A stretch of 64,000 nucleotides of DNA. Origin: Allium sativum. Taxonomy: Eukaryota > Streptophyta > Magnoliopsida > Asparagales > Amaryllidaceae. The DNA lies in assembly GCA_030737875.1 (NCBI GenBank), contig CM060910.1:246978427-247042426 (forward strand), given 5' to 3'. How positions within the stretch are numbered: the first letter of the stretch is position 1; every line of letters starts with the position of its first letter. Both the position numbers and the translations under genes were made by a program. The notes under the pieces are model-generated. The model was given only the letters and a program-made list of their open reading frames with translations. It was not told where the DNA came from and searched no databases. Shown here piece after piece: positions 1 through 12,172 of this stretch.

Positions 1-1603
1 GTTTACTGAGCTCTTTCCTTTCTCGTGGAGCCATATGTCTAACGGGCAACGCAACGGGCTTTGCATTATCTACAAGATATATGCGGAAGTCTCTTTCCCG
101 CTTCGGAGGCAAGCCCTTCACCTCTTCGAAGACATCCGGATATTCCCGGACCACTCTAACTGATTTCAAATTTTCAACAGAGGTATCTAGCGATTCAAGA
201 TAACTAAGCATAACCGCATACGAGGGATTACAAGAAATTTCCAAAGTATTACCGAGCTGGGTTAGGAGCCTAACAACCCTTTTCTCACAATCAAGGATGG
301 CCCCATTACTGGATAGCCAATCCATACCCAAAATCAAACCATACCCCGAAAAGCCCAAAACAAAGGCACTACATTGAAATTCAACACTTAGGATAGAAAT
401 TTTCAAATCCAGACAGATCATAGACAAATGAGCTGGGCCCCCAATTGGGTTTGAAACAATTAAGGGGTCCTCTACCATACTAGTTTTTAGGTGCAGAGAT
501 TCTACTAAAGCAGACGAGATAAAGGAGTGTGATGCGCCAGAATCAAATAAAGTGCGAACGGGGTGATCATAAAGATAAACTACACTTTCTACAGAAGTAT
601 TTATACCTCGCTGTTGCAGAGGTGGCGCTTCTAGCACATGAACCTGTGCCCCTGGGGTGGATCCAGCCCTCTGCCCCTGTCCTTGTTTCCTTGGGCAATC
701 CTTAGCCCTGTGGCCTGTCTGACCGCACGAAAAGCACCCACCATTCTCCTTGGCCCTCTTTTTCCGGCAGTCCTTTACTAAGTGCCCCACTTTGCCACAG
801 AAATTACACTTCCTCTTCTCCTTGTTGCCTTTCCCGCCTTTCTTAAAGTCCGTCTTCTTAGGCTGCAAACCCTCTTTCTTCCCTTGAGAGCTTTCTGCCT
901 TTGTCTCCTTCTTGCCCTTATCCTCTTCATTCAGCAATGCCATTTGCACCAATCTTTCATACGTGGCTCCCATGGGTATATGGGTCATGGCCAAACTGTG
1001 TAATGGCTCATTTAACCCTTTGACGAAACGGAGAGCCTTCTTGTGCGGGGTGTTGACTAGGTCAAGCCCAAACCTAGCCAGCTCATCGAATTGATTCACA
1101 TACTCTCTGACAGTCTTGTCCCCTTGTTTAAGAAATAAGAATTTTTCCAACTGCAAACTTCTTTCCGCATCTGAGAGAAATTTGGTCTCGAACCTTGCCC
1201 TAAAGTCCTCCCATGTCTCCACTGGTCTTTCAGCATTAGTGACTTCCCACCAGTAGGAAGCCTCGCCCTTCAATAGCCACACTGCCAGTTGTACTTTTTG
1301 TCTATCTTCTACCTCAAAGATGATGAATAGGTCCTCCGTTTCTTTCAGCCAATTTCTAGCTGCCACGAAGGACTCAGTTCCATGGAAATCCCTTCCTCCC
1401 ATAGCTTTAAAATCTTTACAAATCTTAGCGAAAGTGTTTCCCCGAGGAGGAGGTGGAGGAAAAGGTGCCGCTGCGGCTGGATGATTTCCTTCTGCTGGGG
1501 GAGGAGGAACGGTAGGACCTGGCTGAGTGGCCCTAGCTTCTAAGAACCGTCTAAACCAACCAGGTATTTGTACCCCTTCCGGCAAGTTAAGTTCTTGGGA
1601 CAT
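1..1603 (-). CDS. Element A Gag-Pol polyprotein, N-terminal 534 codons, open to window edge
   Basis: This is the only long uninterrupted retroelement frame here; I translated it end to end and found no stop or frameshift. The start MSQELNLPEG at 1603 aligns with element D's gag start and follows the primer site by about 175 bases. Order of domains: proline-rich linker (residues about 30-55); Gag core (about 58-230) with the WWEVTNAERPVETW block; two CCHC knuckles, CNFCGKVGHLVKDC (about 268-281) and CFSCGQTGHRAKDC (about 291-304); aspartic protease with active-site DSGASHSF (about 353) and LGMDWL (about 425); the PDVFEEVKGLPP pre-RT block; then the first RT residues. Gag assembles the particle, the protease cuts the polyprotein, RT copies the RNA. 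Gag and protease share one frame, so no programmed frameshift is needed between them. Whether RT, RNase H and integrase are intact cannot be judged. Confidence 0.93.
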   Translation of the reverse strand, partial: MSQELNLPEGVQIPGWFRRFLEARATQPGPTVPPPPAEGNHPAAAAPFPPPPPRGNTFAKICKDFKAMGGRDFHGTESFVAARNWLKETEDLFIIFEVEDRQKVQLAVWLLKGEASYWWEVTNAERPVETWEDFRARFETKFLSDAERSLQLEKFLFLKQGDKTVREYVNQFDELARFGLDLVNTPHKKALRFVKGLNEPLHSLAMTHIPMGATYERLVQMALLNEEDKGKKETKAESSQGKKEGLQPKKTDFKKGGKGNKEKRKCNFCGKVGHLVKDCRKKRAKENGGCFSCGQTGHRAKDCPRKQGQGQRAGSTPGAQVHVLEAPPLQQRGINTSVESVVYLYDHPVRTLFDSGASHSFISSALVESLHLKTSMVEDPLIVSNPIGGPAHLSMICLDLKISILSVEFQCSAFVLGFSGYGLILGMDWLSSNGAILDCEKRVVRLLTQLGNTLEISCNPSYAVMLSYLESLDTSVENLKSVRVVREYPDVFEEVKGLPPKRERDFRIYLVDNAKPVALPVRHMAPRERKELSK

Positions 1604-1778
1604 GCTGAAACAAAAAGGATAGATTCAAAACGAAGGATAGGAGATAATACCTATGGCTTTGGGGAGTGGACTTTGCCTTTTAAAATAAAATAATATTTTT
1701 ATCTTTTAAAAATGCTTCTTTAAATTTCCTTTTTGAAAATAAATTTTCAAAACTTTTTATCTTATCTGGTAAACCTAT

Positions 1779-1790
1779 GCTCTGATACCA
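1779..1790 (-). other. Element A primer binding site (initiator Met tRNA)
   Basis: On the minus strand the bases read TGGTATCAGAGC, the standard plant primer site complementary to the 3' end of initiator methionine tRNA. It lies two bases inside the LTR end at 1793, which fixes both the LTR boundary and the element's strand. Confidence 0.93.
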
Positions 1791-2924
1791 AGTGAAACAC
1801 CCCACCTCCGTTAGGGTCACTCTCAAAGGGAATGCCCTAATTTTGGTGGAGGTTTATAAGTACAAGTCACAGATATACAAGACAGATATAAGAACACATA
1901 TTTGTAAAACAGCGGAAGAACAACAAACTTTTATTTCATAAAATCAAATACGTGTTACAACAACATCCTTTCCAAAAACATAACATAACACTTTCATAAT
2001 CTGTCTTGAGTACATTATTTTTAAAGAAGCATAAATAAAACGTGGATAAGCTGCAAAAGCCCCATAGTGGATTGTCCAAAGCCATAGTTCAAAACAGGAA
2101 AGTACAAGCAATACATTTCTCTTCTTCAAGCTGGATGTTGAGGTTGGTCAAGCTGTTGTGTTCCCTCCCTGAGTACCTGGGGGGGGGGGGGGAAACGGAA
2201 GAAAGAAGACGAAAGAAAAGTAGAGTCAGACATAAAGCCTGAGTAAGTCTAGTACTATTTTGTCTATGAATAAAGAACTGGGTATGATAAGTATAAACAA
2301 GAAGCGGGCAAACACTATAAACTTGGTTAAGTTGTCTAGGGTCGAATATACTATCGTACCCCATATTAATCTCTGAACCCATATAAACTAGTTTCCAATT
2401 GGCACCCATAATCAGGGTGATGTGATCCATTCTATGATGATCGGCTCCTACTCGCATAGTTACATGTGTCTTACGGCCCCCGATGTCTGTAGTTACCTAT
2501 GCTGGTCCCACCATGGGGTGTATCAAGTCCCATAGTGGCAACCCGACACAACCTTAGAGTGCACAGGTATGCTACTGGTGCCCAGTGCTTTATTTTTCTG
2601 CGCCGGAGTGTGTGCACGCCCGCACCCCATTAGAACCTACACTGCTACACCACCGCCGTCGATTTGACCTCTTACAATCAGCCCAGTAATCGTGCCCCAC
2701 CCTGCCTAGTTTCAGGGTATCCTGATACACCTTTTAGGGTTACTGCTGAAAAGGGTCCCCCATTACTAGGTTTTCTATCTCTAGCCAACATGCTAAGTTG
2801 GTTAAGTGTTTCCTAACCTAACCCCACCAGTCCGTTTTGTTTAGCATGTTCCATTTTGATTAAGTCTTTTAGTTCACTTAATCCTAACAATCCTGACTCA
2901 GCCTTAATTGTCTTATTAAGGCCC

Positions 2925-3127
2925 TGACCTCTCACATTAGACAGGTATTGTTGTGGCTGCCTGTTGCCGGTTGGTTCCGGGCAGTCTTACGCCACAACTC
3001 AGTCTAACCTCGGGTCCTTATTGGGCTCCATGTTTAACCTCCCACATTGGATAGGTATTGTTGTGACTACTGGACAGCCGGGCGGTTCCGGGCAGGTTTA
3101 CATCACAACTCAATCCAACCTCGGGTT
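2925..3127 (-). repeat. Tandem pair of covarying long hairpins in LTR A
   Basis: Two units of about 90 bases (2925-3015 and 3036-3127) each form a long hairpin. Nested arms, in plus-strand letters: unit 1 GACCT/GGGTC, TTAGAC/GTCTAA, GTTGTGG/CCACAAC; unit 2 AACCT/GGGTT, TTGGAT/ATCCAA, GTTGTGA/TCACAAC. Every difference in one arm is matched in the other, so pairing is kept while sequence changes. The apical part holds CTGCC...GGCAG and a conserved TTCCGGGCAG. Homologous pairs occur in D and E. Function is unknown. Confidence 0.8.
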
Positions 3128-4573
3128 AAACACATCGTATGTTCTACATTTACATATTTTGTCATTCTTCTTTATTTCTTATATGTAAATATTTGCGGCC
3201 CATTATTAAGTTAATGGTGTAAAGGTTACACCAATCATGGGCCCAACCCATACTTGAATTTGGGCCCTTCTATTTTATATTTTCATTCATTAATTAATTT
3301 TAACCCAACGTTATTTTCCCCCGTTTTACACGTCAGTTTATATATATATATTGGGCTTAGCCTTTTAAAGCCCAATTTAGCCATGCGAAAAGGGGAGGCT
3401 TATGGCGTATACACAAAGAGGGGAAGGTGAGCGCATGAACTTGCAATACGACGTTGGAAATACAAAATAGGAATTGGTGTACTTGCATAGTGGTAACATA
3501 GGTGACATAAATCCAAGCATGTGAACTTGCATAGGTTTAACTACAACATGAACCTATATTCTTATTTTGGCATAATGTCAAACATAAGCATGGCATAAAT
3601 ACTTTTAGCATAAACACGGCATAATGTCAAACATAAACATGGCATAAGTAAAGTTAAATTTGTTCATGGCATAAACATAAACAAGTCATGTTCATGAGGT
3701 TTCTACATGTTTACAAAGGGGATACTTTGTTACTAACACAAAACATAGTTCAACATAATCATGATTTAAGTCTAATCACATAGCAATGGTATAAACATGC
3801 TTATGCATAAATATTCCTAAACATGGTGTTTGCTTTAAAACTTGCAAAAAGGGATTTTTGAGTCTAACCTAGCCATGTCTCACATATGACATCATATAAT
3901 TCTTGTAAACAAGATAGACTTAATCATGGATTTCAATTATGCCAAATATCATTCCTAGCCTAGCCATATTCATAAGTTTGCAAAAGCATGACTTAATACA
4001 CGGATTATGGTGTCAAAATTCCAACATAGTTTCATATGAACTATAACAACTAAACTTGTTTCAATTACTTGCAAAATGATTTATGCATAAAAATATACAT
4101 CATGATGGCATAATAACAAAGCCCCAAACTTGCATGAATTTCAATCAACTACATACATGTAGCTTCAACATAGATTACATAATTTGCGCAATATTCCAAA
4201 CGTATACTTGCATAGAACTACCGCATGTAGTTCTTTATAATTGAATGACATAATTCAAAATATCCAATCATATATAAATTGATAAGAACGCACAAATATG
4301 AATTTCATTGCCACAATTCAAGCATACATATCTACACAATCATTTGTTCATACCAAAGTAATACTCTACTTACAATGGTTGCGGCGAATTCTCAAATTAA
4401 GAGATACGATTCCTTTGTTGAGTTGATTGGCTTTAGGTTACTTGAATTGCTTTAGGCTTTAGAACTTCTTCCTAATTCTCTCTCTAGTTGGCGGCTACCC
4501 TTAGTCGTTCCTCAGCAACATGGCGGCTATGTTCTTAATTTGAATGAATAGATTAGGGTTTAGTCTAGGATTG

Positions 4574-4581
4574 TTTATATA
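4574..4581 (-). promoter_or_regulatory. TATA box of LTR A
   Basis: The minus strand reads CTATATAAACA, a good plant TATA box, about 510 bases from the LTR 5' end. Matching boxes occur at the same relative place in D (43804-43811, 51983-51990) and, weaker, in E (60822-60828). Confidence 0.6.
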
Positions 4582-4724
4582 GAGGTTAGGAATTGATTAG
4601 GACCATTGATGTTGCTAGGTTAGATCGTAGCCATTCATTAGATAGAGAGACCAATTAGAACCCGCCACCTAGCCCTAATGACAAAGCAGACCACAGAAAT
4701 TCGACCAAACACAGACCTGGCCAG

Positions 4725-4835
4725 CCAGGTTGACTGGGCTCGACCAGGTCGACACCCCTGTCGATAGGGCTGTCGACAGCCCTGTCGACATGGGTAGCCC
4801 AGGTCGACAGCCCAGTCGACCTGGGTGGCCTAGGC
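4725..4835 (-). promoter_or_regulatory. GTCGAC palindrome cluster in U3 of LTR A
   Basis: Within about 110 bases there are at least five copies of GTCGAC or one-base variants, several extended as AGGTCGAC or GTCGACCTGG, including a GGGCTGTCGACAGCCC dyad. Similar clusters lie about 250-350 bases from the LTR start in C, D, E and G. The position in U3 upstream of TATA suggests cis-regulation; this is inference. Confidence 0.5.
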
Positions 4836-5091
4836 GGGTGTTTATCCGCCCTGGCCCATTGGGCCCGATTTTTAATTATTTTATTCTGTTTGAATTTTAA
4901 ATTTAATTCAAAACTTCCGAAGGCCATATCTTCTTCATACGGACTCCGTTTTTCGAAAACTCGGACTCTATTTCGCGTATTTTTCCGAGACGAACGCAAT
5001 GGCGTATCCCGTTTCCCTTAGTTCTTTGATTTCAGATTAATTATGCTTTAATTTGTTAATTTCACAGTTATAGAATTTTCGGGGTGTTACA

Positions 5092-8000
5092 AAACTTCTA
5101 CATACGATCGATTTGGGTCTCAAAACTGGTCTTATTGTCTTCAAAAGACGTTTTTACATTGATGACGGCAGTCGGCACATGTCGATTGGAATTAGCGAGT
5201 TTTTGGACCCGTTTGTGAATAAGTTAATGAAATAATTGAAATGCCCAAACCCAATGTTATAGTAACCCTGTCTGCATTGTTTTCCCTAAACTCAAGCTGC
5301 TGTAGATCTAAAAAAATGTCATTCTTCCACCTTATCTTTGAAAAATCATATCTCATGATTTACGAACCCTAAAAGCACGAAACCACCTCATAACTTCGTG
5401 AATCTTCGAAAGCTTAGATCCTATATAAATTTCGGGATTTTAGTCGATGAAAAATGTTATGCCTTGAAAGTTAGATTTGTGGTTTTGGGGGCGTATGGAC
5501 GACAAAGAGGAAATTGGAGGCCACTGTTGGATCGAGCATAAGGAGAGAGACAATCCCTGGAATTTTTATTGGATTTCATAACAGAAGTTGCACAACTTTT
5601 GGTGGCAGCATGAGGGTTTCCTGTAGGTGGTTGTAAGTCGCCTCTTGCAGGGATGGTCGGGTGATGGGGGTTTCGATATGAGCAAGTTGCATTTTCGACG
5701 AGCTTCGCATTGGTGCTTTCGGATTTTAGAGCGGAGTAACATAGCTTCATTTCACCTCGATTTACTGCATGTGAGGATGGGTTTTACGTGCATATCACAC
5801 TGGGAATTAGGCTATTTGGGGAAGATGAGGTAGTGGCATTTTGGTAATTATATTGTTTAATATGTGGATTTAAATCCTCAACTTATATCATGTATAACTT
5901 TCTCATATCAGGTCAGAATTAGATGCACTTTTGTGCGTTGGACTCGTATTGATGAGCTCTACACTTTAGAGTTTGTTTGGACTTATTTGGCTATGGTGAA
6001 TGATATATTCTTTCACTGGACTGTATTTGTTCGTATAATATTGATTTGATGTTTTAAATGGTTTTCTAACTATAAAATGTAATATTTAGAATAACTGGAC
6101 CTAGTAAATAATAAATAAAAATATTAAAAAGTGATTTAAGTAGTTTTGACCATTATTATCCCGTTTTTATCCAGTTATGCGCGACTATGTGCATGATTTA
6201 CCTATTTGCATGCTATTACGCGCTATTTTGTCCACACTATTAGATGTATATTATTTGGACACTTATTTCACTTTGATTACTGTAAATATGTTTTATGTGA
6301 TTTGTTACTGCTATTATGGATATTCGTATGCTAGTTTAGGAATTTGTATGACTATTTGGTTGCATGGTTGAATTATTACCTTAGTTTAGCTTAGAATGTC
6401 ATTCGTAGGCAATCTACTATTAGGAAATCTCGTTTGTTAGAGTTTGTGATGCTTATCGATCAAATGCACACATTGGTATATATTGATTGAGTACACAAGG
6501 ATGATAGACTCGAACAAATGAGATAAATTCTTCAAGGAGCTTCAGAGAGTTTGGATGGATTCTACGACAAAGCAACTTTGGAGCTTGGTGGCAGATTTGA
6601 AGATAGAGCAACACCGCAGCTTGGTGATCGATCTAAAGGCAAAGGATGGACTTGGTAAGTGGTAATGAACTTGGTTTCGCAATGAATGTTGGATGCTTTC
6701 CCTGATTGCGTATTTAACCAATTTTGGTTAAATGGGTGACCCGGATAGTCGTTATCGATTACTATGAAGTGGTCGATATCGATTATTATGAAGTGTTTGA
6801 TATCGATTACTGTTGTTATCGACCATTTTGTCCAATTTGACATGGACGATGGTGTGATTCCAAGGAGAAAGGACATGATGGTTCATTCAATGGAAATTTC
6901 GATATGATGGATCTTCAATTAGTGGCTTTGACTTGAGACGTGGATGTGACGCTTCCACGTAATAACTCATTATTCGATGATGATGATTCTTGGATGAGGG
7001 GCAAAGCTGCTATGATAGATATTTTTCCCTTACATACAAAGTAATGGACTTTGAGTCGAGATGATGGGATTGTTGAAACAAAATTCTAAAGACTTTGATG
7101 TTCCACGACTGACAATAAGTCTAGAATGACACCAAATTGCGGTGGTTTCCAAGAAAATTTAAAGGACAATCCATGATGGACCCTATTGCAAGGGAAACAT
7201 GTGCTAAGGGATTCACATTGTTTGTAGGTTTCAATGTGTACTAGTAGAGCAGGGGTACCTTTGAGATGATTATGGATGACGATGGCCCTTGGAGAGACGA
7301 TGGCTCTTGGAGCGACGACGACTCTTAGATTAAAGTTCCCTAGAATATCATTAGATAGTTTAGTTTTTGGTCGTCTGAGTGGCATGGATTTGATTACGAG
7401 GAACCGGGACCATAGCCATCCTTGATCTGATGATGGGATCATGCAAATGTTTTGCGTGTCCAACGCATTGAGTGAATGAATGTGAGGATGGATGATGGGT
7501 GCTATATTTGCTTAATCATTTATCACTTTAAGGGCGTCATGCAATGAGGATATCATTGATTTAGATATTTATCCCTAATATTCTGATGTAGAATACACTA
7601 ATGTGGTTATCATAGAGTAGTATATATATTTATATGTGCTAATTTTGTGGATGCAGTAGAAGGATAATATGATTCTCTACACCCTCAGTGCTATATACAC
7701 TATTAAACTTTTATAGTACTTTGAAATTTGTTTATCACTGACATAAGACTTCTATCTGACTCAAGGTTTTATTTCCCTCTTATTACCTTGGGTGCTCGTC
7801 GATGAAGCTGATGAGCAGACCAGGTGATAGATTTAGGTATTACTCGGAGCTGCGTAGGTATATTAGCAGGAGGCTATGTTTTACACATTTATACGTGTAT
7901 CCCTATTGTTTTTCCTCTATATAGCACTGTGGAGCCTTGACAGTGTTATATATTCTTAATAGAGACAGATTGCTGGTTTGATATTATTTATCACTTGTAT

Positions 8001-8281
8001 AAACTATATTACTGTTTTGTGTAATTGTATAAGCCTATATGCTCTGATTCTATGCTTTATATAGTAATTACTGTCTCATTTTATTATATCTATGATTCTT
8101 GTTGTGAGTATACGACAGATTTTGTGATTGCGTTTATGTCCTCTTCTTTCTCTTCTCTTCTTCTTTTCTCTTTTCTCTTCCTTTCTATTATTTCTTTCTC
8201 TTGATGATCGCTCTACATCGATCGAGTGCTTGTACAACACGCTTAATTAGTTATAAGCATCGATGGTGTACAGCAGGTCGT
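5092..8281 (+). mobile_element. LTR-like non-coding sequence of old host element K
   Basis: Element A is inserted into this stretch, which has no credible coding frame; frames at 5627-5833, 5864-6049 and 6177-6371 are short and unrecognised. It contains a plus-strand CTATATAAAT box (5421-5430), the GTGGAGCCTTGACAGT motif (about 7929) that resembles late LTR regions of other plant elements, a C/T-rich run (about 8140-8200), and ends GGTCGTCACA followed by TTTGGT, which could be a worn LTR end plus primer site. Decayed plus-strand pol further on (14480-14930) supports a plus-strand gypsy element. Its LTR start, if present, lies beyond A's insertion, outside the window. Confidence 0.4.
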
Positions 8282-9392
8282 CACATTTGGTTGTTTAACG
8301 TAAAAAGTACTGAATTTGAATGTTAGTATATACGATAGTGTACGTATTTGTTTAAATTTTGGTTTCCAAATCTATATATTAGTAGTATGTATAGTATAGG
8401 TTGTTTTGCACATGAGTGTCATTGGAAAGTTTTCTTTATTAGAGACTGGTTGTCCTATCCATTTATTTTGGACGATTTAGTGAATAAGAAATACTTCTAA
8501 TTACTCCATCTCTGGAGTTGAGATTCAGGAAGAATTAAGAACCACTAGTCTCGATTTACATCTTATGTTGTTCGATCCATTATCTGGAATGCCCTTTTTA
8601 TCTCCAATTAGTTACGCCACTCAAGTGCAGTGAGTATACTATGCCACGCCGTATAGACACTTGTGTGTCCATGTGGCATGTCGTTCCTCAGAATGGAATA
8701 GACTTATATAGTGTGAGGGCCACTTGATTTATCGCAAGGGATTTCTTCGATGGCTTAAAATTAGATGTTTAATAAATTAGGAGTTTACTCCTAATGGACT
8801 CCAAGGTAGAGCCTAGATTGGTCGAGGGTCTTTATCATTTCGAATTTTCGAAATCGATTCACTCGAGACCAGTCTATGCTTCACTTTAAAGAGGTTTTAA
8901 TCGACTTCTTAGGAGTCGATGAGAAGTTCACTGATTTAGGCATCATGTTTGTGTTGTAGATTATGGATGAATTCGATGTGATATCGAAGCAAGGTTAATT
9001 CTCTCCTTTGTCGGTCCAAAACATGGAGTTTGTGGTTGGGTTAGTTGATCAAATCAAAGGGCAATTATTTTATTCCGAGGGAATGATTGTTTCAAGGAGT
9101 CAATCGAGGAAGCTCATGATGTTCGAGCTTGCGCCCAATATATAAGTTCGTCCTACTTTGTTAGGATGAATCGTGGATGCATTGATCATCGTTTCTGTTT
9201 CGTTGAGTGCTTCTACGATGAAAGAGAAAGGAAGCAATGTCACCACTTGATATATGTTTCCATAAAAGGTGTTTCCATTAGTTTGGCGTCGAGGTTTCAT
9301 CATTCCATTTGATCTTGAAATTCGATGATTGGAAAAAGAATGGGACTCGTGAATCGATTCATCTCTCTTGATTGTGACTTACCATATTGAGG
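8282..9392 (+). pseudogene. Element K interior, decayed and unassigned
   Basis: About 1.1 kb between the putative K LTR end and solo LTR H. Position predicts a leader and gag, but translation in all frames gives many stops and no knuckle or WW block that I can recognise. The last five bases (9388-9392, TGAGG) are the left copy of H's target duplication. Confidence is for K membership only. Confidence 0.3.
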
Positions 9393-12172
9393 TGTAACAA
9401 CCCGATCTTGTGTGATTACCTATTAAACTAATAATGAAGTTATAATGAGGTTTTAAATTATAAACTTAGGGTTAATCAATAAATTAGGTGATAATTTAAT
9501 AAAATAAATATTTTTGATTGAGAATGAGTAAAATGTGAATATGGGAAATTGTTGTTGAATGGAAATTTAAGCTTATGAAAATAAGCTTAATCCTATGCTT
9601 AAATTAAATTGGGTATGTGAATAAGGAAATTTGAGTTAAAATTAAAATTTAATATTAAGTTGGGTAAATAAACAATCTTTGTATTTAAGATTTGGGAAAT
9701 AATAAGTATGGTGAAATATATTTTTTGAAACAATTAAAATGTAAAGATAGTAATGAAAAGGAATTTGAGAAATTCCTAGAAGCTTTTGTTTGCAAGTTGT
9801 ACTTAATATTTTATAAGGAAAATTTATGTATATGTGTGTTTGAATAAGTCGATGTGAAATAAATATTAAAGGCTTGTTAAATCCTTTGTAAAATATTTTT
9901 AAAAGTGTTAATAACAATAATTTTTTTAGATTAAGAACTTATTTGAGTTAAGATTGAATGTTATAGACAAAATAAAACCTTAACAATGTTCATTTTGTGT
10001 AAATTAAATCCAAATTGCTTATTTTTGAGTAAAATGTAAATATTGTGTAATTAAGTGAAAATATAGATAAGACAAGATAAATCTATGTTAAAATGTATAT
10101 TTATATTTTTGGTTATGGCCTTATGTTAATTTTATAAATTTTAGTATTATATGTAAGTTAAATTATGAAGGGAATATGTAGAAACCGTGCAAAAACTTGT
10201 ATAAACAAAGCCTTAATGTTCAAATTACCCTTCCTAAGCTAATTCATGGGCTAATAACTTAATTAGCATCATAATGGGCTAGGTTGTGGAGAGAAATAAA
10301 AAGTTCTCTGGAAAATGTACGTACTTTTCATTTTCCAGAGAAACGCAAAACACCTTCTTCCCAAAAAAAAAAAAAAAAGCTCATAAACAAAAAGTCATGG
10401 CTACCAAATGATCAAAAACCCCAAATCAAAATCGTTTCCTTGCTAGATTGAAGTTCGATTCAGATTTTAATTCAAGCTAAGGTAATATCTAACCATGTAA
10501 ATCCATTAGTTCATCAAAAACCTAGAATTGAGGTATTGTAATTGTTCTAATTTGCTTCAAATTTGTTTGCATGTCTATATATTCATAGTTTCAGGTCTTT
10601 AAAGCTTCTATTGTTGTAAAAGCTTCCTTTTTTTATTGTTGAAATTCTCTCTAATCGCTGCAAAAACTAAAAGGTAAGCATAAACGCTTACAATTAGCTA
10701 GCTATTTCCAATTTTGATTTGATTTTGGGGAATTTCATAGTTGTCTTTATTTCTGAATTTTCTAGATCTCGTTTTTGAAAATAGGCTGTAGTAAAACAGG
10801 CATATCTCTCTCGTTTATTATCCGATTGAGCTCAAATTTTTTTTGTGGAAACTAGATTCATTAAGGAACAGTTCTTCTTTAGATCATATTTTGATATTTT
10901 GTTGTTTGATGGACCTGAAATCGAATTGAAAACAGAATTACAATTCTGTCTCGTTTTCTGAAAATAGGCTGTAGTAAAACAAGTATATCTCCCTCGTTTC
11001 TTATCGGATTGAGCTCAAATTTTTTCTGTGGAAACTATATTCAATAAGGAACAATTTTTCTTCAGGTTAATTTTTTGATATTCTGTCGTTTGATTGACCT
11101 GAAACAGGTTTCAAAACAGAAGTGTAATTCTGTCTTTGACAGAATTTTCTGAATTTAAATTTGAAACCATTTTGATCATAACTTTTTGGTTTCTTAACGA
11201 AATTCGATGATTTTTAATGTTTTGGAAAGCTTAGACCGAGCACTACAAGTTTCATTTATTTATTTTCTGAAATTTTGGCTTTTGCTTGGTCGAAATTATG
11301 TTTGTTTGTTGTTGTTCCGAGAGTAAAAGACAACAACAACCATTATCGACATGATGGTTTTTATTAGCTTATTTTTGTTCTAACTCTTGTTCGGTTTTGA
11401 TGCATTTGAGATGATTTGAAAGCTATGATGCCTATTAATAAGCTTGCTATATTTGAAGTTTTGAAATTCAAATTAAATAGAATTTGAATTGATTTTAGGT
11501 TAAATTTGAATTGAATTCGTATTGAATTCAAGTTATCACTTTTGAGTTATCCTTCCTGGTTCTATTGTATTCAAGCATGATTTCACTAATCCCTTTTGAC
11601 ATACATAGATATTTAAAATTATTGTTATAATAAAGTATTTTAAATTTATTATTTTTTAAATAAAAATATATTTATTTCCTATAATAAAGGAATTTCAATT
11701 ATTGCTTTTAGCAAACATTTTCGGAAAATCGTTTTTAAATTCCCGATCTCTCTAATAAAATTATTTTAATAATAAATTACTTATCTTTATGAATTTCAAA
11801 TGTATGAGGAAGATAATGAAATGGTAAAGTAAAACATGTGGTATGGGACACATGGATTTGCTTTATCACTTAATATTGGACTTATATGATCGAAACCTTT
11901 CGATGAACTATTTGAGATGATTTAAGATGCCATTAGATTTTGGGTAGATTAATGGTCCGAGAACTCTAATTTAGGAGTATATTCGATGAAGTATCATTTT
12001 TAGATGTATTTCTTAATCATCGATGAAATGAGCCTAATTAAGAGCTAGAAATTCCTATTTTGTAACTATGGTTATAAATAACCATCTAGATGTTATTTTT
12101 GCTTGCCAATAAGATGATGTAAGCTTCTTTATGTTGATTTCACGATGTCGAGATGTTTTATGATGATTTTCC

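Larger units (their letters stand above)
1..5091 (-). mobile_element. Element A: Ty3/gypsy chromovirus-type LTR retrotransposon, 5' part, cut by left window edge
   Basis: Reading on the minus strand, a 3.3-kb 5' LTR (5091 down to 1793) is followed by an initiator-Met primer binding site, a short leader and an unbroken gag-protease-RT frame leaving the window at base 1. Gag and LTR resemble those of D and E, so the three form one family. The gag type, the primer site and the chromodomain seen in D and E fit the Tekay/Del group of plant chromoviruses, but clade assignment needs an RT tree. The base after the LTR starts host K, giving AAACT (5092-5096) as the expected target duplication; its partner is outside the window. 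Confidence 0.93.
1793..5091 (-). repeat. Element A 5' LTR (3.3 kb)
   Basis: The sense strand runs from TGTAACACCCCGAAAA at 5091 to GGTGGGGTGTTTCA at 1793 (terminal TG...CA, extended inverted ends). It is colinear with the LTRs of D and E. Landmarks in sense order: GTCGAC palindrome cluster (about 4725-4835), TATATAAA box (4574-4581), a stretch of short imperfect 'catggcataa'-type repeats (about 3480-4340), a pair of structured repeats (2925-3127), a 14-base G run (2179-2192) and an AATAAA motif about 140 bases before the 3' end. If TATA sets transcription start, U3 is only about 0.5 kb and the transcribed leader exceeds 2.5 kb. Open frames inside (for example minus 2089-2457) are not conserved and I regard them as chance. 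Confidence 0.9.

Noticed and set aside
1779..1790. tRNA gene signal
   Set aside because: The match to initiator-Met tRNA covers only the 12-base primer site; no cloverleaf with A and B boxes is nearby. The same holds at 40305-40318, 49382-49393 and 56882.
2179..2192. G runs (2179-2192, about 43941-43953, 58531-58545) as G-quadruplex elements
   Set aside because: They are single homopolymer tracts whose length changes even between D's two LTRs; slippage or sequencing error is the simpler explanation.
2089..2457. Minus-strand frame of 122 codons in LTR A
   Set aside because: It overlaps a homopolymer G run and is not preserved in the aligned LTRs of D and E.
5457..6371. Host exon candidates (frames at 5457-5750, 5627-5833, 5864-6049, 6177-6371)
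   Set aside because: Short, overlapping on both strands, no recognisable domain, no consistent splice structure, and the surroundings look like a worn LTR.
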